Positions 16,597-25,179 of a stretch of 64,000 nucleotides of DNA are shown piece after piece (the first letter of the stretch is position 1; every line of letters begins with the position of its first letter). A model generated the notes under the pieces. That model did not search any database. It had not been told where the DNA came from and saw only the letters and a program-made list of their open reading frames with translations. The translations under genes and the position numbers were made by a program. This DNA is from Haloarchaeobius sp. FL176 (GTDB lineage Archaea; Halobacteriota; Halobacteria; Halobacteriales; Natrialbaceae), in contig NZ_JANJYH010000001.1 in the NCBI RefSeq assembly GCF_024609245.1, forward strand, positions 248,001 through 312,000, written 5' to 3'.

Positions 16597-18741
16597 TCAG
16601 AACGCGTCCAGCGTCGCGTCCACCATCGTCCGCTGGAGGTCCGCGGGCTCGGGTGCGGGGAAGGTGACGACCGGCGGCCGTCCGGTGGCCCCGGCGACTG
16701 CCTCGTCGAGTTCGTCGAACAGCCGGTCGGTCGCGGCGTCGTCGCGGTCGACGCCGGTGACGGTACACCACGCCGTGGTCCGGGTGAGCGCGACGAACGC
16801 TTCGTTCCGCCGCTGGACGACGTCGGACCGACGACCAGCGTCGGCGACGGTGTCGAGACCGACGACGTACACCTGGGCGGCCTGGTTTCCCTTCGCGCGG
16901 TTGACCCGGGAGACGGTGACCTGCCCCTCGCGGTCGAACACGTCGGGGTCGCTCTCCCAGACCAGATTGGGCGGAATGTCGCGACGGCGGAGGCGGTCGG
17001 CCAGCGACTCGCCCCAGTCCCGCGAGTCGTGGACGGGGCCGAGGACGACGACCGCGATGCGCTCGGGCGCGAGGCCGTGGCGGGTCACGTCGCGCTGGAC
17101 CGCGTCGGCGACGGCGTCGAGCTCCGCGCCGCGGTCGGCGAACGTCTCCGTGACGACGAACGGCCGCGCGGCCTCGACACCGGAGAGCGGGTGCGGGGAG
17201 TGCTCGGGTGGCCGTCGGAGCGTGACGGGGGAGCCGTACTGTCTGAAGTCACCGTCGACCTCGTAGCCGATGTCCTGCCAGCCCGACTGCGTGGTGAGTG
17301 CCTGGACCGCGCCGCCGTCGCGGAGCAGCCCCATGCCGAACACGTGTGCGAGCACGAGCACCGGGCGCGGCATGCGGTACGCCGTCCGCATCACCTGACT
17401 CTTCTGTACCCCGCCCTCGTAACTGCCCTGCAGGGCCACCCGTGGCGTGCCGTCCGCCGCCGTGCCGAACACGTCCGTCGGCCGCGGTGCGGACAGCGTC
17501 TGGAGGCTCTGTGCCTCGTCGTACGCCCAGACGAGCCGCTTCGGCGGGCGAAGTGCGGCGTGGCAGAGCCGGAAGAACGGCGGCTCGAAGTCCTGTGCCT
17601 CGTCGATGAGGATGGCGTCGTACCGCTCCGGAATCGGGTCGTCCGCGAGCACCTCGGCACAGCACTGCGCGAGCAGGTCGCCGTCGTCGCGGTCGAACGT
17701 CGAGCGCGCGTCGCCGAACGTCCGCGGTTCGGCGCCGGCAGCCTGTGCGACCTCGTAGTAGAGGCCGCGACGGGTGCGGCCACCCCAGCCGTGGAGCACC
17801 TCGAGACGGTCCCAGTCCGGCTCGGTGCCGGCGTAGTGTTCGTGGTACCGGCGGATGGTCTCGATGACCGTCGGGTACAGCGAGCGCGTCTGGAACGTTA
17901 CGACGACCCGCCAGTCCGGGTGCCGGGCGTGCATCTGGGCGGCCTTCTGGGCGAGTAGCACCGACTTGCCCGAGCCGGCGATGCCACGAATCTGCTGTGG
18001 GCCGTCGGGAATCTGCAGGCCGATCTCCTCCTGTTTGCCGTCGAGCCGTTTCAGTCCGCCCGCGACGTGCTCGTACAGCTCGGCCTTCGTGCTGGCGGCC
18101 TCCGGTGACGGCCCGTCGCCGGTCGCCGGACGCGACCCGCCGCTGATCGGCTGCCCGCCGCTCAACACCGCCCGTGCCGCCTCGTACGTCGTGGTGTCGA
18201 GCGGTTCGCCGGCCGTGCCTTCGAGTGCCTCGCGCAACGAGCCGGGCGTCAACTCGTCGGCGGTCAGCACCGGCGGGGCCGACGGCAGCGACCCGAACCG
18301 GTCGTCCCAGGCGTCGCGGTCGACGTTCGGGAGCGCGACGAAGAAGTTGGCGGGCACGGTCGGGTTCCCGCGGTCGTCGGTCAGCGCGGGCTCGTCGTCG
18401 AGGTGGTTCAGCAGCCGGAATCCGTGGTCGCGGGCCTGCGTGTACGGGGTCGCCGTCGACTGGCGGGTCCCCTGCAGCCGCCACTGGTCGCCTTCGATGG
18501 CGGCGACGTGGTCCAGCCGGTAGCCCTTGCACTCGACGACAACCAGCCCGAATGTCTCGTGCAGCAGGACGAAGTCGGCCTCCCGGTCGAACGCGTCGCG
18601 GTCGGGAGAGACGATGGGGTACCGCCAGTAGGCGACACCGCGGTCGCCGGGGCCGAACGCCCGGGTGACCGCCCGCCAGACCGTTCGTTCGGCGTCGACG
18701 CCGGCGTGGTCACCGCCCTCGCCGGACGCGATGAACTCCAT
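16597..18741 (-). CDS. NERD nuclease-related domain fused to SF1 (UvrD/Rep-type) helicase
   Basis: The 714-residue protein starts MEFIASGEGGDHAGVDAE. Residues about 15-135 form a NERD domain, a relative of PD-(D/E)xK nucleases: Asp56 in READFVLL, then Glu70 and Lys72 in VVECKG, are the catalytic-type residues. A linker (about 200-225) leads to an SF1 helicase core: Walker A GIAGSGKS (253-260), Walker B AILIDEAQDF (about 376-385), motif III-like WAYDEAQSL (about 405-413) and motif VI-like VALTRTT near residue 670. NERD-helicase fusions are thought to act in nucleic-acid processing or defence. It has its own TATA element and no operon partner; its downstream neighbour is an SDR gene. Confidence 0.85.
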   Translation of the reverse strand: MEFIASGEGGDHAGVDAERTVWRAVTRAFGPGDRGVAYWRYPIVSPDRDAFDREADFVLLHETFGLVVVECKGYRLDHVAAIEGDQWRLQGTRQSTATPYTQARDHGFRLLNHLDDEPALTDDRGNPTVPANFFVALPNVDRDAWDDRFGSLPSAPPVLTADELTPGSLREALEGTAGEPLDTTTYEAARAVLSGGQPISGGSRPATGDGPSPEAASTKAELYEHVAGGLKRLDGKQEEIGLQIPDGPQQIRGIAGSGKSVLLAQKAAQMHARHPDWRVVVTFQTRSLYPTVIETIRRYHEHYAGTEPDWDRLEVLHGWGGRTRRGLYYEVAQAAGAEPRTFGDARSTFDRDDGDLLAQCCAEVLADDPIPERYDAILIDEAQDFEPPFFRLCHAALRPPKRLVWAYDEAQSLQTLSAPRPTDVFGTAADGTPRVALQGSYEGGVQKSQVMRTAYRMPRPVLVLAHVFGMGLLRDGGAVQALTTQSGWQDIGYEVDGDFRQYGSPVTLRRPPEHSPHPLSGVEAARPFVVTETFADRGAELDAVADAVQRDVTRHGLAPERIAVVVLGPVHDSRDWGESLADRLRRRDIPPNLVWESDPDVFDREGQVTVSRVNRAKGNQAAQVYVVGLDTVADAGRRSDVVQRRNEAFVALTRTTAWCTVTGVDRDDAATDRLFDELDEAVAGATGRPPVVTFPAPEPADLQRTMVDATLDAF

Positions 18742-19014
18742 GCCGGCGACTGGTTCCGGCCCGGGTATAAGCGTGTCGGGCCCGCGCAGTCGGGCACTCG
18801 CCTGGACCACACCGCGAAACTGGAACCCCGTGAGAGCGGCCGAGAAACACTAGTTGAGTGGTCTCGAGTTTTGGGGAATTTAAGTACTGGCCGTCTATAA
18901 CCGTAGGTCGCGACGTGGCGTGCAGAGCCGGCAGCGGTTCACCACCCAACCCCCCAACCCCCTCTGATGTCCCGGTGGGCCGATGGCGACGCCGTCTGCG
19001 TCCATCCGTGCCTC
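18742..19014. other. spacer between NERD-helicase and hutH
   Basis: About 273 nt holding the leftward promoter of the helicase gene. An AT-rich segment around 18878-18903 (AATTTAAG and CTATAACC) may be a second promoter, but nothing rightward starts there. No coding signal is seen. Confidence 0.45.
18765..18771 (-). promoter_or_regulatory. TATA box of the NERD-helicase gene
   Basis: Minus-strand CTTATAC lies 24-30 nt before the ATG at 18741, supporting that start. Confidence 0.6.
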
Positions 19015-20583
19015 CTACTCCAGCGCCGCCGAGAGCGACTCGGAGACGGCGTCGTCGAGCAGTCCCGAACTGACCAGCGCCGCGACCCGGTCCATCTCGG
19101 GCGCGAGCTCGCGGTCGTCATCGAGCGGGTCGACCAGTTCTCGGACCGCGTCGTAGGCCGCTGCGGTCCCCGCGCCGGGTGTGAGACCGTCGTCCACGAA
19201 CTCCATGGCCTGCGCGCCACAGAGGAGTTCGACCCCGACCACGGCCGTCGCGTTGTCGACGGCGGTGCGAGCGTGGTGAGCCGCCTGCGCCGACATGCTC
19301 ACGTGGTCCTCCTGCCCACCTGAGACGGGCGTGTTGTCGGTTGCGGCGCGGCCGAGCGACCGGCACTCGTTGACGAGCGAGGCCGCGGTGTACTGGGCGA
19401 TCATGTAGCCCGAGCGCAGGCCGCTCTCGGGAGTGAGGAACGGCGGGAGATGTGGCTCCTGCAGGTTGGGGTTGACCAGCCGGTCGACGCGGCGCTCGCA
19501 GATTGCCGCGAGGTCGGTCATCGCCGCGGTCAGGTAGTCGAGTCGGTGCGCCAGCGGCGCGCCGTGGAAGTTCCCACCCGAGAGCACCGCGGCCGCCTCC
19601 GTGCCGGAGGCCCGGGCGTGGGTCGCGTCGGCGTCGAAGACGAGCGGGTTGTCGGTCGCGCTGTTCAGCTCGACCTCGACCGCCTCGCGGAGGTGCGAGA
19701 CGGCGTCGCGGACCGCGCCGTGGACCTGTGGGAGACAGCGGATGCTGTAGGCGTCCTGCACGCGGTCGCAGTTCCGGTGCGACTCGACGATCTCCGAGTC
19801 GTCACAGCAGCGCCGGACGTTCCGGGCACTCGCCGTCTGGCCCTCGTGTGGCCGCACGTCGTGGATGACCGGGGCGCTGCTGGCCGTGGTCCCCATCGTC
19901 ACCTCGGTGGTGAGCGCGCCAGCCACGTCGGCCGCGCGGACCACGCGCTCGGCGTCGACGACCGCGAGTGCGGCCTTCCCGACGGTGAGCTGGGTGCCGT
20001 TGATGAGCGCGAGGCCCTCCTTGGCCGCGAGCGAGAGCGGTTCGAGGCCGACGGCCGCGAGCGCCTCGTCGCCCGACAGCCGCTCGCCGTCGTGCTCCGC
20101 TTCGCCCTCGCCGATGAGCACGAGCGCCATGTGGGCCAGCGGCGCGAGATCGCCGCTCGCACCGAGGCTCCCGCGCGAGCGGACGACGGGGTGGACGCCC
20201 TCGTTCAGCATCGTCACGAGGTGGTCGACGACCCGTTCGCGGATGCCCGAGTGGCCCTTCACGAGCGCGTTGACCCGGGTGACGAGCATCGCGCGGACCT
20301 CCTCGGTCGTACATTCGCGACCGGAGCCGGCGGCGTGGCTCCGTAGCAGGTTCGTCTGGAGGTCGGCCACGCGTTCGGGCGGGATGCGCTCGTTGACGAG
20401 TTCCCCGAAGCCCGTGTTGAGGCCGTAGACGGCCTCGCCGGAGTCGAGGACGTCCTCGACGCGTTCGCGTGCAGTGCGCACCCGCTCGCGAGCGTCGTCC
20501 GCGACCGCGACCGGTTCGTGGTCGCGGACGACCGCGACGACGTCCGCCGGCGTCAGCGTCTCCCCGTCGAGGGTGACCGTCAC
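19015..20583 (-). CDS. hutH: histidine ammonia-lyase
   Basis: The 522-residue enzyme deaminates histidine to urocanate, the first step of histidine breakdown. The catalytic MIO cofactor would form from Ala-Ser-Gly (142-144) in GASGDLAPLA. The tyrosine loop VYGLNTGFGEL and the segments YSIRCLPQ and NSATDNPLVF are typical of the family, and the length is normal. The start is a GTG whose bases overlap a TGA stop of a short upstream frame (GTGA). It lies 7.3 kb from hutIGU, so histidase is transcribed separately from the other Hut enzymes. Confidence 0.95.
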   Translation of the reverse strand: MTVTLDGETLTPADVVAVVRDHEPVAVADDARERVRTARERVEDVLDSGEAVYGLNTGFGELVNERIPPERVADLQTNLLRSHAAGSGRECTTEEVRAMLVTRVNALVKGHSGIRERVVDHLVTMLNEGVHPVVRSRGSLGASGDLAPLAHMALVLIGEGEAEHDGERLSGDEALAAVGLEPLSLAAKEGLALINGTQLTVGKAALAVVDAERVVRAADVAGALTTEVTMGTTASSAPVIHDVRPHEGQTASARNVRRCCDDSEIVESHRNCDRVQDAYSIRCLPQVHGAVRDAVSHLREAVEVELNSATDNPLVFDADATHARASGTEAAAVLSGGNFHGAPLAHRLDYLTAAMTDLAAICERRVDRLVNPNLQEPHLPPFLTPESGLRSGYMIAQYTAASLVNECRSLGRAATDNTPVSGGQEDHVSMSAQAAHHARTAVDNATAVVGVELLCGAQAMEFVDDGLTPGAGTAAAYDAVRELVDPLDDDRELAPEMDRVAALVSSGLLDDAVSESLSAALE

Positions 20584-20770
20584 GGCTGACCACCGCCATT
20601 CGGTTCGCGTTCTCGGTGTTCGTGCATAGCGTTCCCAACGACCGCCAGCCCGAAGGCACCTGCACCAGCTATGAGAGGGCTATTCAAGTAGTAACGTCCG
20701 GGACGACGCGACAGACCCCACGGAGCCCCCAGAGAAATTTTCATACGGAACCGAGTAAACGACCCTGCGA

Positions 20771-20776
20771 TTTTAT
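20771..20776 (+). promoter_or_regulatory. TATA element of the UspA gene at 20803
   Basis: TTTTAT lies 27-32 nt before ATG 20803. Confidence 0.55.
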
Positions 20777-20802
20777 GTCTGGTCGGGTCGTACGCGGCGC
20801 AA

Positions 20803-21252
20803 ATGCCACTCCAAACCGTACTGCTCGCGGTCGGACGCGGGGACAAGGACCGAATCGGCGCGCTGGCGGAGACCGTGACTGACATCGCCGGGCCGGCGGG
20901 TGCGACCGTCGTGCTCGCACACGTCTTCGGCGACGACGAGTACGCCGACGTGCGCGAGAAGCTAGGCATCGCCCCTACCGCCGAGGTGACCGCCGACGAC
21001 GTGGCCGAGCGGTACTCGACGGTGCGGGAGATCCGCGCGACACTCGACGACGCCGGGCTCGACGTCGTCGTCAGGGGTAGCGTCGGCGACTACGGCGACG
21101 AGGTCGTCGACCTGGCGGACGAGGACTCGGCCGACCTGGTCGTCGTCGGCGGCCGTGGTCGCTCCCCGACCGGCAAGGCGGTGTTCGGCTCGACCGCACA
21201 GTCGGTCATGTTGAACTCCCCCTGCCCCGTGACGTTCGTCCGCGAGGACTGA
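20803..21252 (+). CDS. universal stress protein (UspA family)
   Basis: The 149-residue protein opens MPLQTVLLAVGRGDKD and ends GGRGRSPTGKAVFGSTAQ then PVTFVRED. It keeps the glycine-rich nucleotide loop, but with RGRSPTGKAVFGS in place of the HGRxG form of the gene at 7157. The same variant occurs in the Usp protein at 44384-44782, so these two form one subgroup. A central insertion with VREKLGIAPTAEVTADDVAE is hydrophilic. It is divergent from hutH and has a TATA box about 27 nt upstream. Confidence 0.88.
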   Translation: MPLQTVLLAVGRGDKDRIGALAETVTDIAGPAGATVVLAHVFGDDEYADVREKLGIAPTAEVTADDVAERYSTVREIRATLDDAGLDVVVRGSVGDYGDEVVDLADEDSADLVVVGGRGRSPTGKAVFGSTAQSVMLNSPCPVTFVRED

Positions 21253-21257
21253 GACGG

Positions 21258-21824
21258 TCAGCGCGGCTCGCCGAAGTGGGCCCCGCAGGTCGGGCACGTG
21301 ACGACGGGTTCGCCGTCGTCCCCCGACTCGACCAGGCTCGCCTCACAGTCCGGGCACTCCTCGAGGTGACGCCGGAGCACGGGGAGACATGCGAGCCGGT
21401 CGGGTGGGGCGATATCGGAGCCGGCGAGCGTGTTGACTGCCGCCACGTCGGCGATGGCGGCCGCACGGGACAGTTCCAGCGTCACACCGTCCCAGGCGTC
21501 GGAGACGACGATCGTCTGCCCGTCCTCGCGGTCCTCGACAGTGACCGTCGCGTCCTGCCGGACGCCGCGGACGCCGTCGGCTACCTGCTCGGCGGTCGCT
21601 GCACGGAACGGGGCCATCGAGTCGAGCCAGCGCGCACCGAACTCGTCGGCGAGTACGTAGCCGTCGTCGACGGGACGCAACACGCCGGCGTCGACGAGCG
21701 TCTCGGTCGGGCTGTCGTCGTCGCCAGCTGTCCCGAGAGTCGCGTCGGCGCCCGTCCGAACGCCGCCGCCGCTGGAGAGCCCGAGTCTGGCCGTCAGCTG
21801 CCGAACCGAGTCGCGCAGTGTCAC
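21258..21824 (-). CDS. hypothetical protein with C-terminal zinc ribbon
   Basis: The 188-residue protein is acidic and soluble. The first 150 residues show alternating helices and strands (TLVDAGVLRPVDDGYVLADE could be a winged-helix wing). The last 30 residues carry a CPDC and a CPTC pair, a classical zinc ribbon. I do not recognise the N-terminal family. The gene is convergent with the UspA gene, 5 nt apart. A role in nucleic-acid or protein binding is possible but not shown. Confidence 0.7.
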   Translation of the reverse strand: MTLRDSVRQLTARLGLSSGGGVRTGADATLGTAGDDDSPTETLVDAGVLRPVDDGYVLADEFGARWLDSMAPFRAATAEQVADGVRGVRQDATVTVEDREDGQTIVVSDAWDGVTLELSRAAAIADVAAVNTLAGSDIAPPDRLACLPVLRRHLEECPDCEASLVESGDDGEPVVTCPTCGAHFGEPR

Positions 21825-21880
21825 GTCCGGAACTGGTGGGTCGGCGGGCCTAAACCTGTCGTCGCCGGCGCGGGCGAAGG

Positions 21881-21886
21881 TTTTAC
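21881..21886 (+). promoter_or_regulatory. TATA element of the Gfo/Idh/MocA gene
   Basis: TTTTAC lies 24-29 nt before ATG 21910. Confidence 0.55.
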
Positions 21887-21909
21887 ACAGCGTCGGTCGT
21901 TGCCCCGGT

Positions 21910-23031
21910 ATGGACGAAGCTCTCTCCGTCGGCTTCCTCGGCTACCGGTTCATGGGGAAAGCCCACGCGAACGCTATCGCCCGGCTGCCGATGTTCTTCC
22001 CGGACGCGCCGGCGGTCGACCGCGACGTGCTCGTCGGCACCGACGAGGACGCCCTCGACGAGGCGAAGGACCGCCTCGGCTTCGCCCGCACCGCGACCGA
22101 CTGGCGCGACGTGGTCGACGACGTCGACGTGTTCTACAACCTCGGCCCGAACTTCCTGCACGTCGAGCCGACCGTCGCCGCGCTCGAAGCCGGCACCCAC
22201 GTCCTCTGCGAGAAGCCGCTCGCGCCGACGACCGGGGGTGCCGAGCGAATGGTCCAGGCGGCCCGAGACAGCGACGCCACGGCGGGCTGTGCGTTCAACT
22301 ACCGGTTCGTGCCGGCGCTGCAGTACGCGAAGAACCTCGTCGAAGCCGGCGAGCTGGGCGAGATACACCAGTTCCGCGGCCGCTACCTCCAGGACTGGCT
22401 GGTCGACCCCGAGGCACCGTGGAGCTGGCGCAACGACGCCGAGCTCGCGGGCTCCGGCGCGCTGGGCGACCTCGGCGCGCACACGGTCGACCTCGCGCAC
22501 TTCCTCGTCGGCGAGCGGACCGGCCCCATCGAGCGCGTGAGCGGCCACCTGCAGACGTTCGTCGAGGAGCGCCCCGACCCGGAGACGGGCGAGCCGAAAC
22601 CGGTCACGGTCGACGACGCCTACAGCGCACAGGCCGAGTTCGCGAGCGGCGCGATGGGCACCTTCGAGGCCTCCCGCTTTGCGACCGGGCACAAGAACGA
22701 CCACCACGTCGCCGTCCACGGCTCGAAGGGGAGTCTGCGGTTCTCGCTGGAGCGCCTGAACGAACTGGAGGTTCGCCGCGAAGGCGACCGGGGCTACGAG
22801 ACGGTGCTCGTCACGGACGAGGACGACCCCTACGTCGACCACTGGTGGCCGCCGGGCCACGTCGTCGGCTGGGAGCACACGTTCGTCCACGAGAACGCCG
22901 AGTTCCTGCGAAGCGTCGCCGATGGCACCGCCTACGAGCCGGACTTCGAGGACGCGATGTCCGTCCAGCGGGTGCTCGACGCCATCGCCGAGAGCGACGA
23001 GACCGGGGCCTGGGTGAGCGCCGACGGATGA
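21910..23031 (+). CDS. Gfo/Idh/MocA family oxidoreductase
   Basis: The 373-residue NAD(P)-dependent dehydrogenase has an N-terminal Rossmann fold (VGFLGYRFMGKAHANAI) and the family motif CEKPLAP near residue 100. The C-terminal alpha/beta domain carries WRNDAELAGSGALGDLGAH, with the aspartate and histidine that usually hold the catalytic site. Substrates in this family are sugars, inositols or biliverdin-like compounds. The gene's TGA stop overlaps the ATG of the M24-like protein, so the two are translated together. The convergent kinase gene beyond suggests a sugar-related context. Confidence 0.88.
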   Translation: MDEALSVGFLGYRFMGKAHANAIARLPMFFPDAPAVDRDVLVGTDEDALDEAKDRLGFARTATDWRDVVDDVDVFYNLGPNFLHVEPTVAALEAGTHVLCEKPLAPTTGGAERMVQAARDSDATAGCAFNYRFVPALQYAKNLVEAGELGEIHQFRGRYLQDWLVDPEAPWSWRNDAELAGSGALGDLGAHTVDLAHFLVGERTGPIERVSGHLQTFVEERPDPETGEPKPVTVDDAYSAQAEFASGAMGTFEASRFATGHKNDHHVAVHGSKGSLRFSLERLNELEVRREGDRGYETVLVTDEDDPYVDHWWPPGHVVGWEHTFVHENAEFLRSVADGTAYEPDFEDAMSVQRVLDAIAESDETGAWVSADG

Positions 23032-24110
23032 TGATGGACTCGAAGCTGGGTCGACTGGACGACCTCCGGGCGGAGCGCGGACTCGCGTCCGTCTGGTTCG
23101 CCCGCCCGAACAGCTTCGCCTGGCTCACCGGCGGCGATAACGTGGTCGACCGGGCCACCGACGTCGGCGTCGCGGCGGTTGGCTACGACGGCACCGGTCT
23201 CCGCGTCGTCACGAACGACATCGAAGCGGACCGGCTGGCCGACGAGGAACTCGACGACGTGCCGGTCGAGGCGTTCCCGTGGCACGCGAGCGACCTCGCC
23301 GCGGCCGTCGCCGACCACGCCGCGACCCCCGCCGCCGCGGACTTCGACGTGCCGGGCTTCGAGTCGGTCGACGCCGCGACGCTGCGACAACCGCTGACCG
23401 ACGGCGACGTCGAACGGTACCGCGAACTCGGAGGTGACGTCGCCGCGGCCGTCGAGGCGGTCTGTCGCGACTGCGGACCGTCGGACACCGAGCGGGCCGT
23501 CGCAGCCCGGCTTCGGGGCGCGCTGACCGCAGGTGGCATCGACTCGCCAGTCGTCCTCGTCGGCGGCGAGCGCCGGGCGAGGGCGTACCGGCACTACACG
23601 CCAACCGACGCCACACTCGACGGCTACGCGCTCGTGTCGGTGACGACGACGCGGGGCGGCCTCGCGGCGAGTTGCACCCGGACAGTCGCGTTCGACGAGC
23701 CCGAGTGGCTGGCCGAGCGTCACGCGGCCGCCGCCCGGGTCGAGACGACCGCACTGGCCGCCACGCAGGCGGTGGCTCACGACGGCGGTACTGCGGGCGA
23801 CGTGTTCGCCGAGATTCGGGCGGCGTACGACGCAGTCGGCTTCCCCGACGAGTGGCGCGAACACCACCAGGGCGGGGCCGCCGGCTTCGCCGGGCGGGAG
23901 TGGATCGCGACGCCGGAGAGTGGGGCCCGGGTCCACCTCCCGCAGGGGTACGCCTGGAACCCGACCGTCCGCGGCGCGAAGAGCGAGGACACCGTCCTCG
24001 TCACCGCGGACGGCCTCGAGGTGCTGACGACGACCGACGACTGGCCGACGAGGACCCACGACGCGGTCGGCCACGAGGTCAGCCTGCCACGGCCGGACCC
24101 GTTACGCTGA
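23028..24110 (+). CDS. M24-fold (Xaa-Pro peptidase-like) protein, probably without metal ligands
   Basis: The 360-residue protein begins with three in-frame ATGs (23028, 23031, 23034); the first overlaps the preceding TGA. The N-terminal part (LASVWFARPNSFAWLTGGDN) and the layout match creatinase/prolidase proteins. In true M24 enzymes the region around GYALVSVTTTRGGLAASCTRT carries two aspartates, and a GHG-type histidine lies in what is here REHHQGGAAG. Neither aspartate is present, and the late Glu positions cannot be found clearly. It probably does not hydrolyse peptides and may bind a small ligand. Coupling to the dehydrogenase suggests a shared pathway. Confidence 0.75.
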   Translation: MMMDSKLGRLDDLRAERGLASVWFARPNSFAWLTGGDNVVDRATDVGVAAVGYDGTGLRVVTNDIEADRLADEELDDVPVEAFPWHASDLAAAVADHAATPAAADFDVPGFESVDAATLRQPLTDGDVERYRELGGDVAAAVEAVCRDCGPSDTERAVAARLRGALTAGGIDSPVVLVGGERRARAYRHYTPTDATLDGYALVSVTTTRGGLAASCTRTVAFDEPEWLAERHAAAARVETTALAATQAVAHDGGTAGDVFAEIRAAYDAVGFPDEWREHHQGGAAGFAGREWIATPESGARVHLPQGYAWNPTVRGAKSEDTVLVTADGLEVLTTTDDWPTRTHDAVGHEVSLPRPDPLR

Positions 24111-25070
24111 ATCCTGTACCCCTACCACAGTCTCGTGTGACGGGAGAGCGGCCATCGCCCCGGTGGCGGTGGTCGCCACGGCCGCCACCGCGTTCGCGTA
24201 GGAGAGGATATTTTCGAGGGAGCAATCGCCCGCGGTCGCCCGGGCGATGGCACCCGCGAGGAACGCGTCGCCGGCCCCCGTCGTGTCCACCACGTCGACG
24301 TCGTAGCCGGCGTGTTCGACCGTCGCCGGTCCCCACGGTGCGTCGGCGGTCGCGTGGGCGAGCGCGCCGTCCCCGCCGAGGGTCACGAGCACCGTGTGGG
24401 GGCCCCGTTCGGTCGCGGCTTCGGCCAGCTCCGTCGGCGTCTCCCCTGTGAGGCCGAGTTCGCGGAGCTCACCCGTCGTCGCCTTCAGCACGCCCACGTG
24501 GGCGAGCGCGTCGCCGGCGACAGCGCCGAAGTCGTCGTCGCGCCAGAGCTCGGGCCGGTAGTTGGGGTCGAACCACGTTTCGGAACCGGCTGCCCTGGCC
24601 CGTTCGAGCAGGTCCCGAGTCGCCTCACGCGACCGGCCCGCAGCGAGCGGCACACCGCCACAGACGACACGGTCCACGGCCGCGAGGGTGGCGTCGGGGA
24701 CCGTTCCGGGTTCGAGCCGCGTATCGGCGGTGCCGTCCCGGTAGAAGCTGAACGTGCGGTCCCCGGACGCGTCGTGGGTGACGAACGCGAGCGTCGTCTT
24801 CGCGTCGGAGTCTCGCTCGACGAACCGTTCGGGGATGCCCTCCTCGGCGAGTGTGTCGGCGAGGAACTCCCCGAACGGGTCGGCACCGACGCGCGTCCAG
24901 AACAGCGGCGCGTGTCCGAGCCTGGCGAGCCCGACGGCGACGTTCGCGGGCGCGCCGCCCGGCCGGCGGTCGAACGTCTCCACCGCGGACAGCGGGCCCG
25001 GACGCGCCGGGAGGAGGTCGACCAGCGTCTCGCCCGCGACGAGTACGCGGTGGTCGCGATGGTCGGTCAT
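24102..25070 (-). CDS. PfkB family carbohydrate kinase (fructokinase-like)
   Basis: The 322-residue kinase has both PfkB signatures: GGAPANVAVGLARLG near residue 40, and DTTGAGDAFLAGAI near residue 265, whose GAGD aspartate is the catalytic base. It opens VLVAGETLVDLLP like fructokinases, and the substrate-binding region NYRPELW is of the fructokinase/2-keto-3-deoxygluconate-kinase kind. The start MTDHRDHRVL at 25070 is chosen over earlier in-frame codons because it gives the normal N-terminus. Its 3' end overlaps the convergent M24-like gene by 9 nt. Confidence 0.88.
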   Translation of the reverse strand: MTDHRDHRVLVAGETLVDLLPARPGPLSAVETFDRRPGGAPANVAVGLARLGHAPLFWTRVGADPFGEFLADTLAEEGIPERFVERDSDAKTTLAFVTHDASGDRTFSFYRDGTADTRLEPGTVPDATLAAVDRVVCGGVPLAAGRSREATRDLLERARAAGSETWFDPNYRPELWRDDDFGAVAGDALAHVGVLKATTGELRELGLTGETPTELAEAATERGPHTVLVTLGGDGALAHATADAPWGPATVEHAGYDVDVVDTTGAGDAFLAGAIARATAGDCSLENILSYANAVAAVATTATGAMAALPSHETVVGVQDSA

Positions 25071-25179
25071 GGTACCGGCTTCGCCGGTAGGGCACCTAAA
25101 CGCACCTCTCGTGACAGCGCCAGTCCAGCCGCTCGTCTGCGCCACGAGCTATATCCCCCCGGCACGCCTCCGTCCCGCC

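Noticed and set aside
20580-20741. 54-codon frame ending in a GTGA overlap with the hutH start
   Set aside because: The stop overlaps the hutH GTG as in coupled genes, and one segment is hydrophobic, but only about half its third positions are G/C, far below real genes here. Possibly a leader peptide; not annotated.
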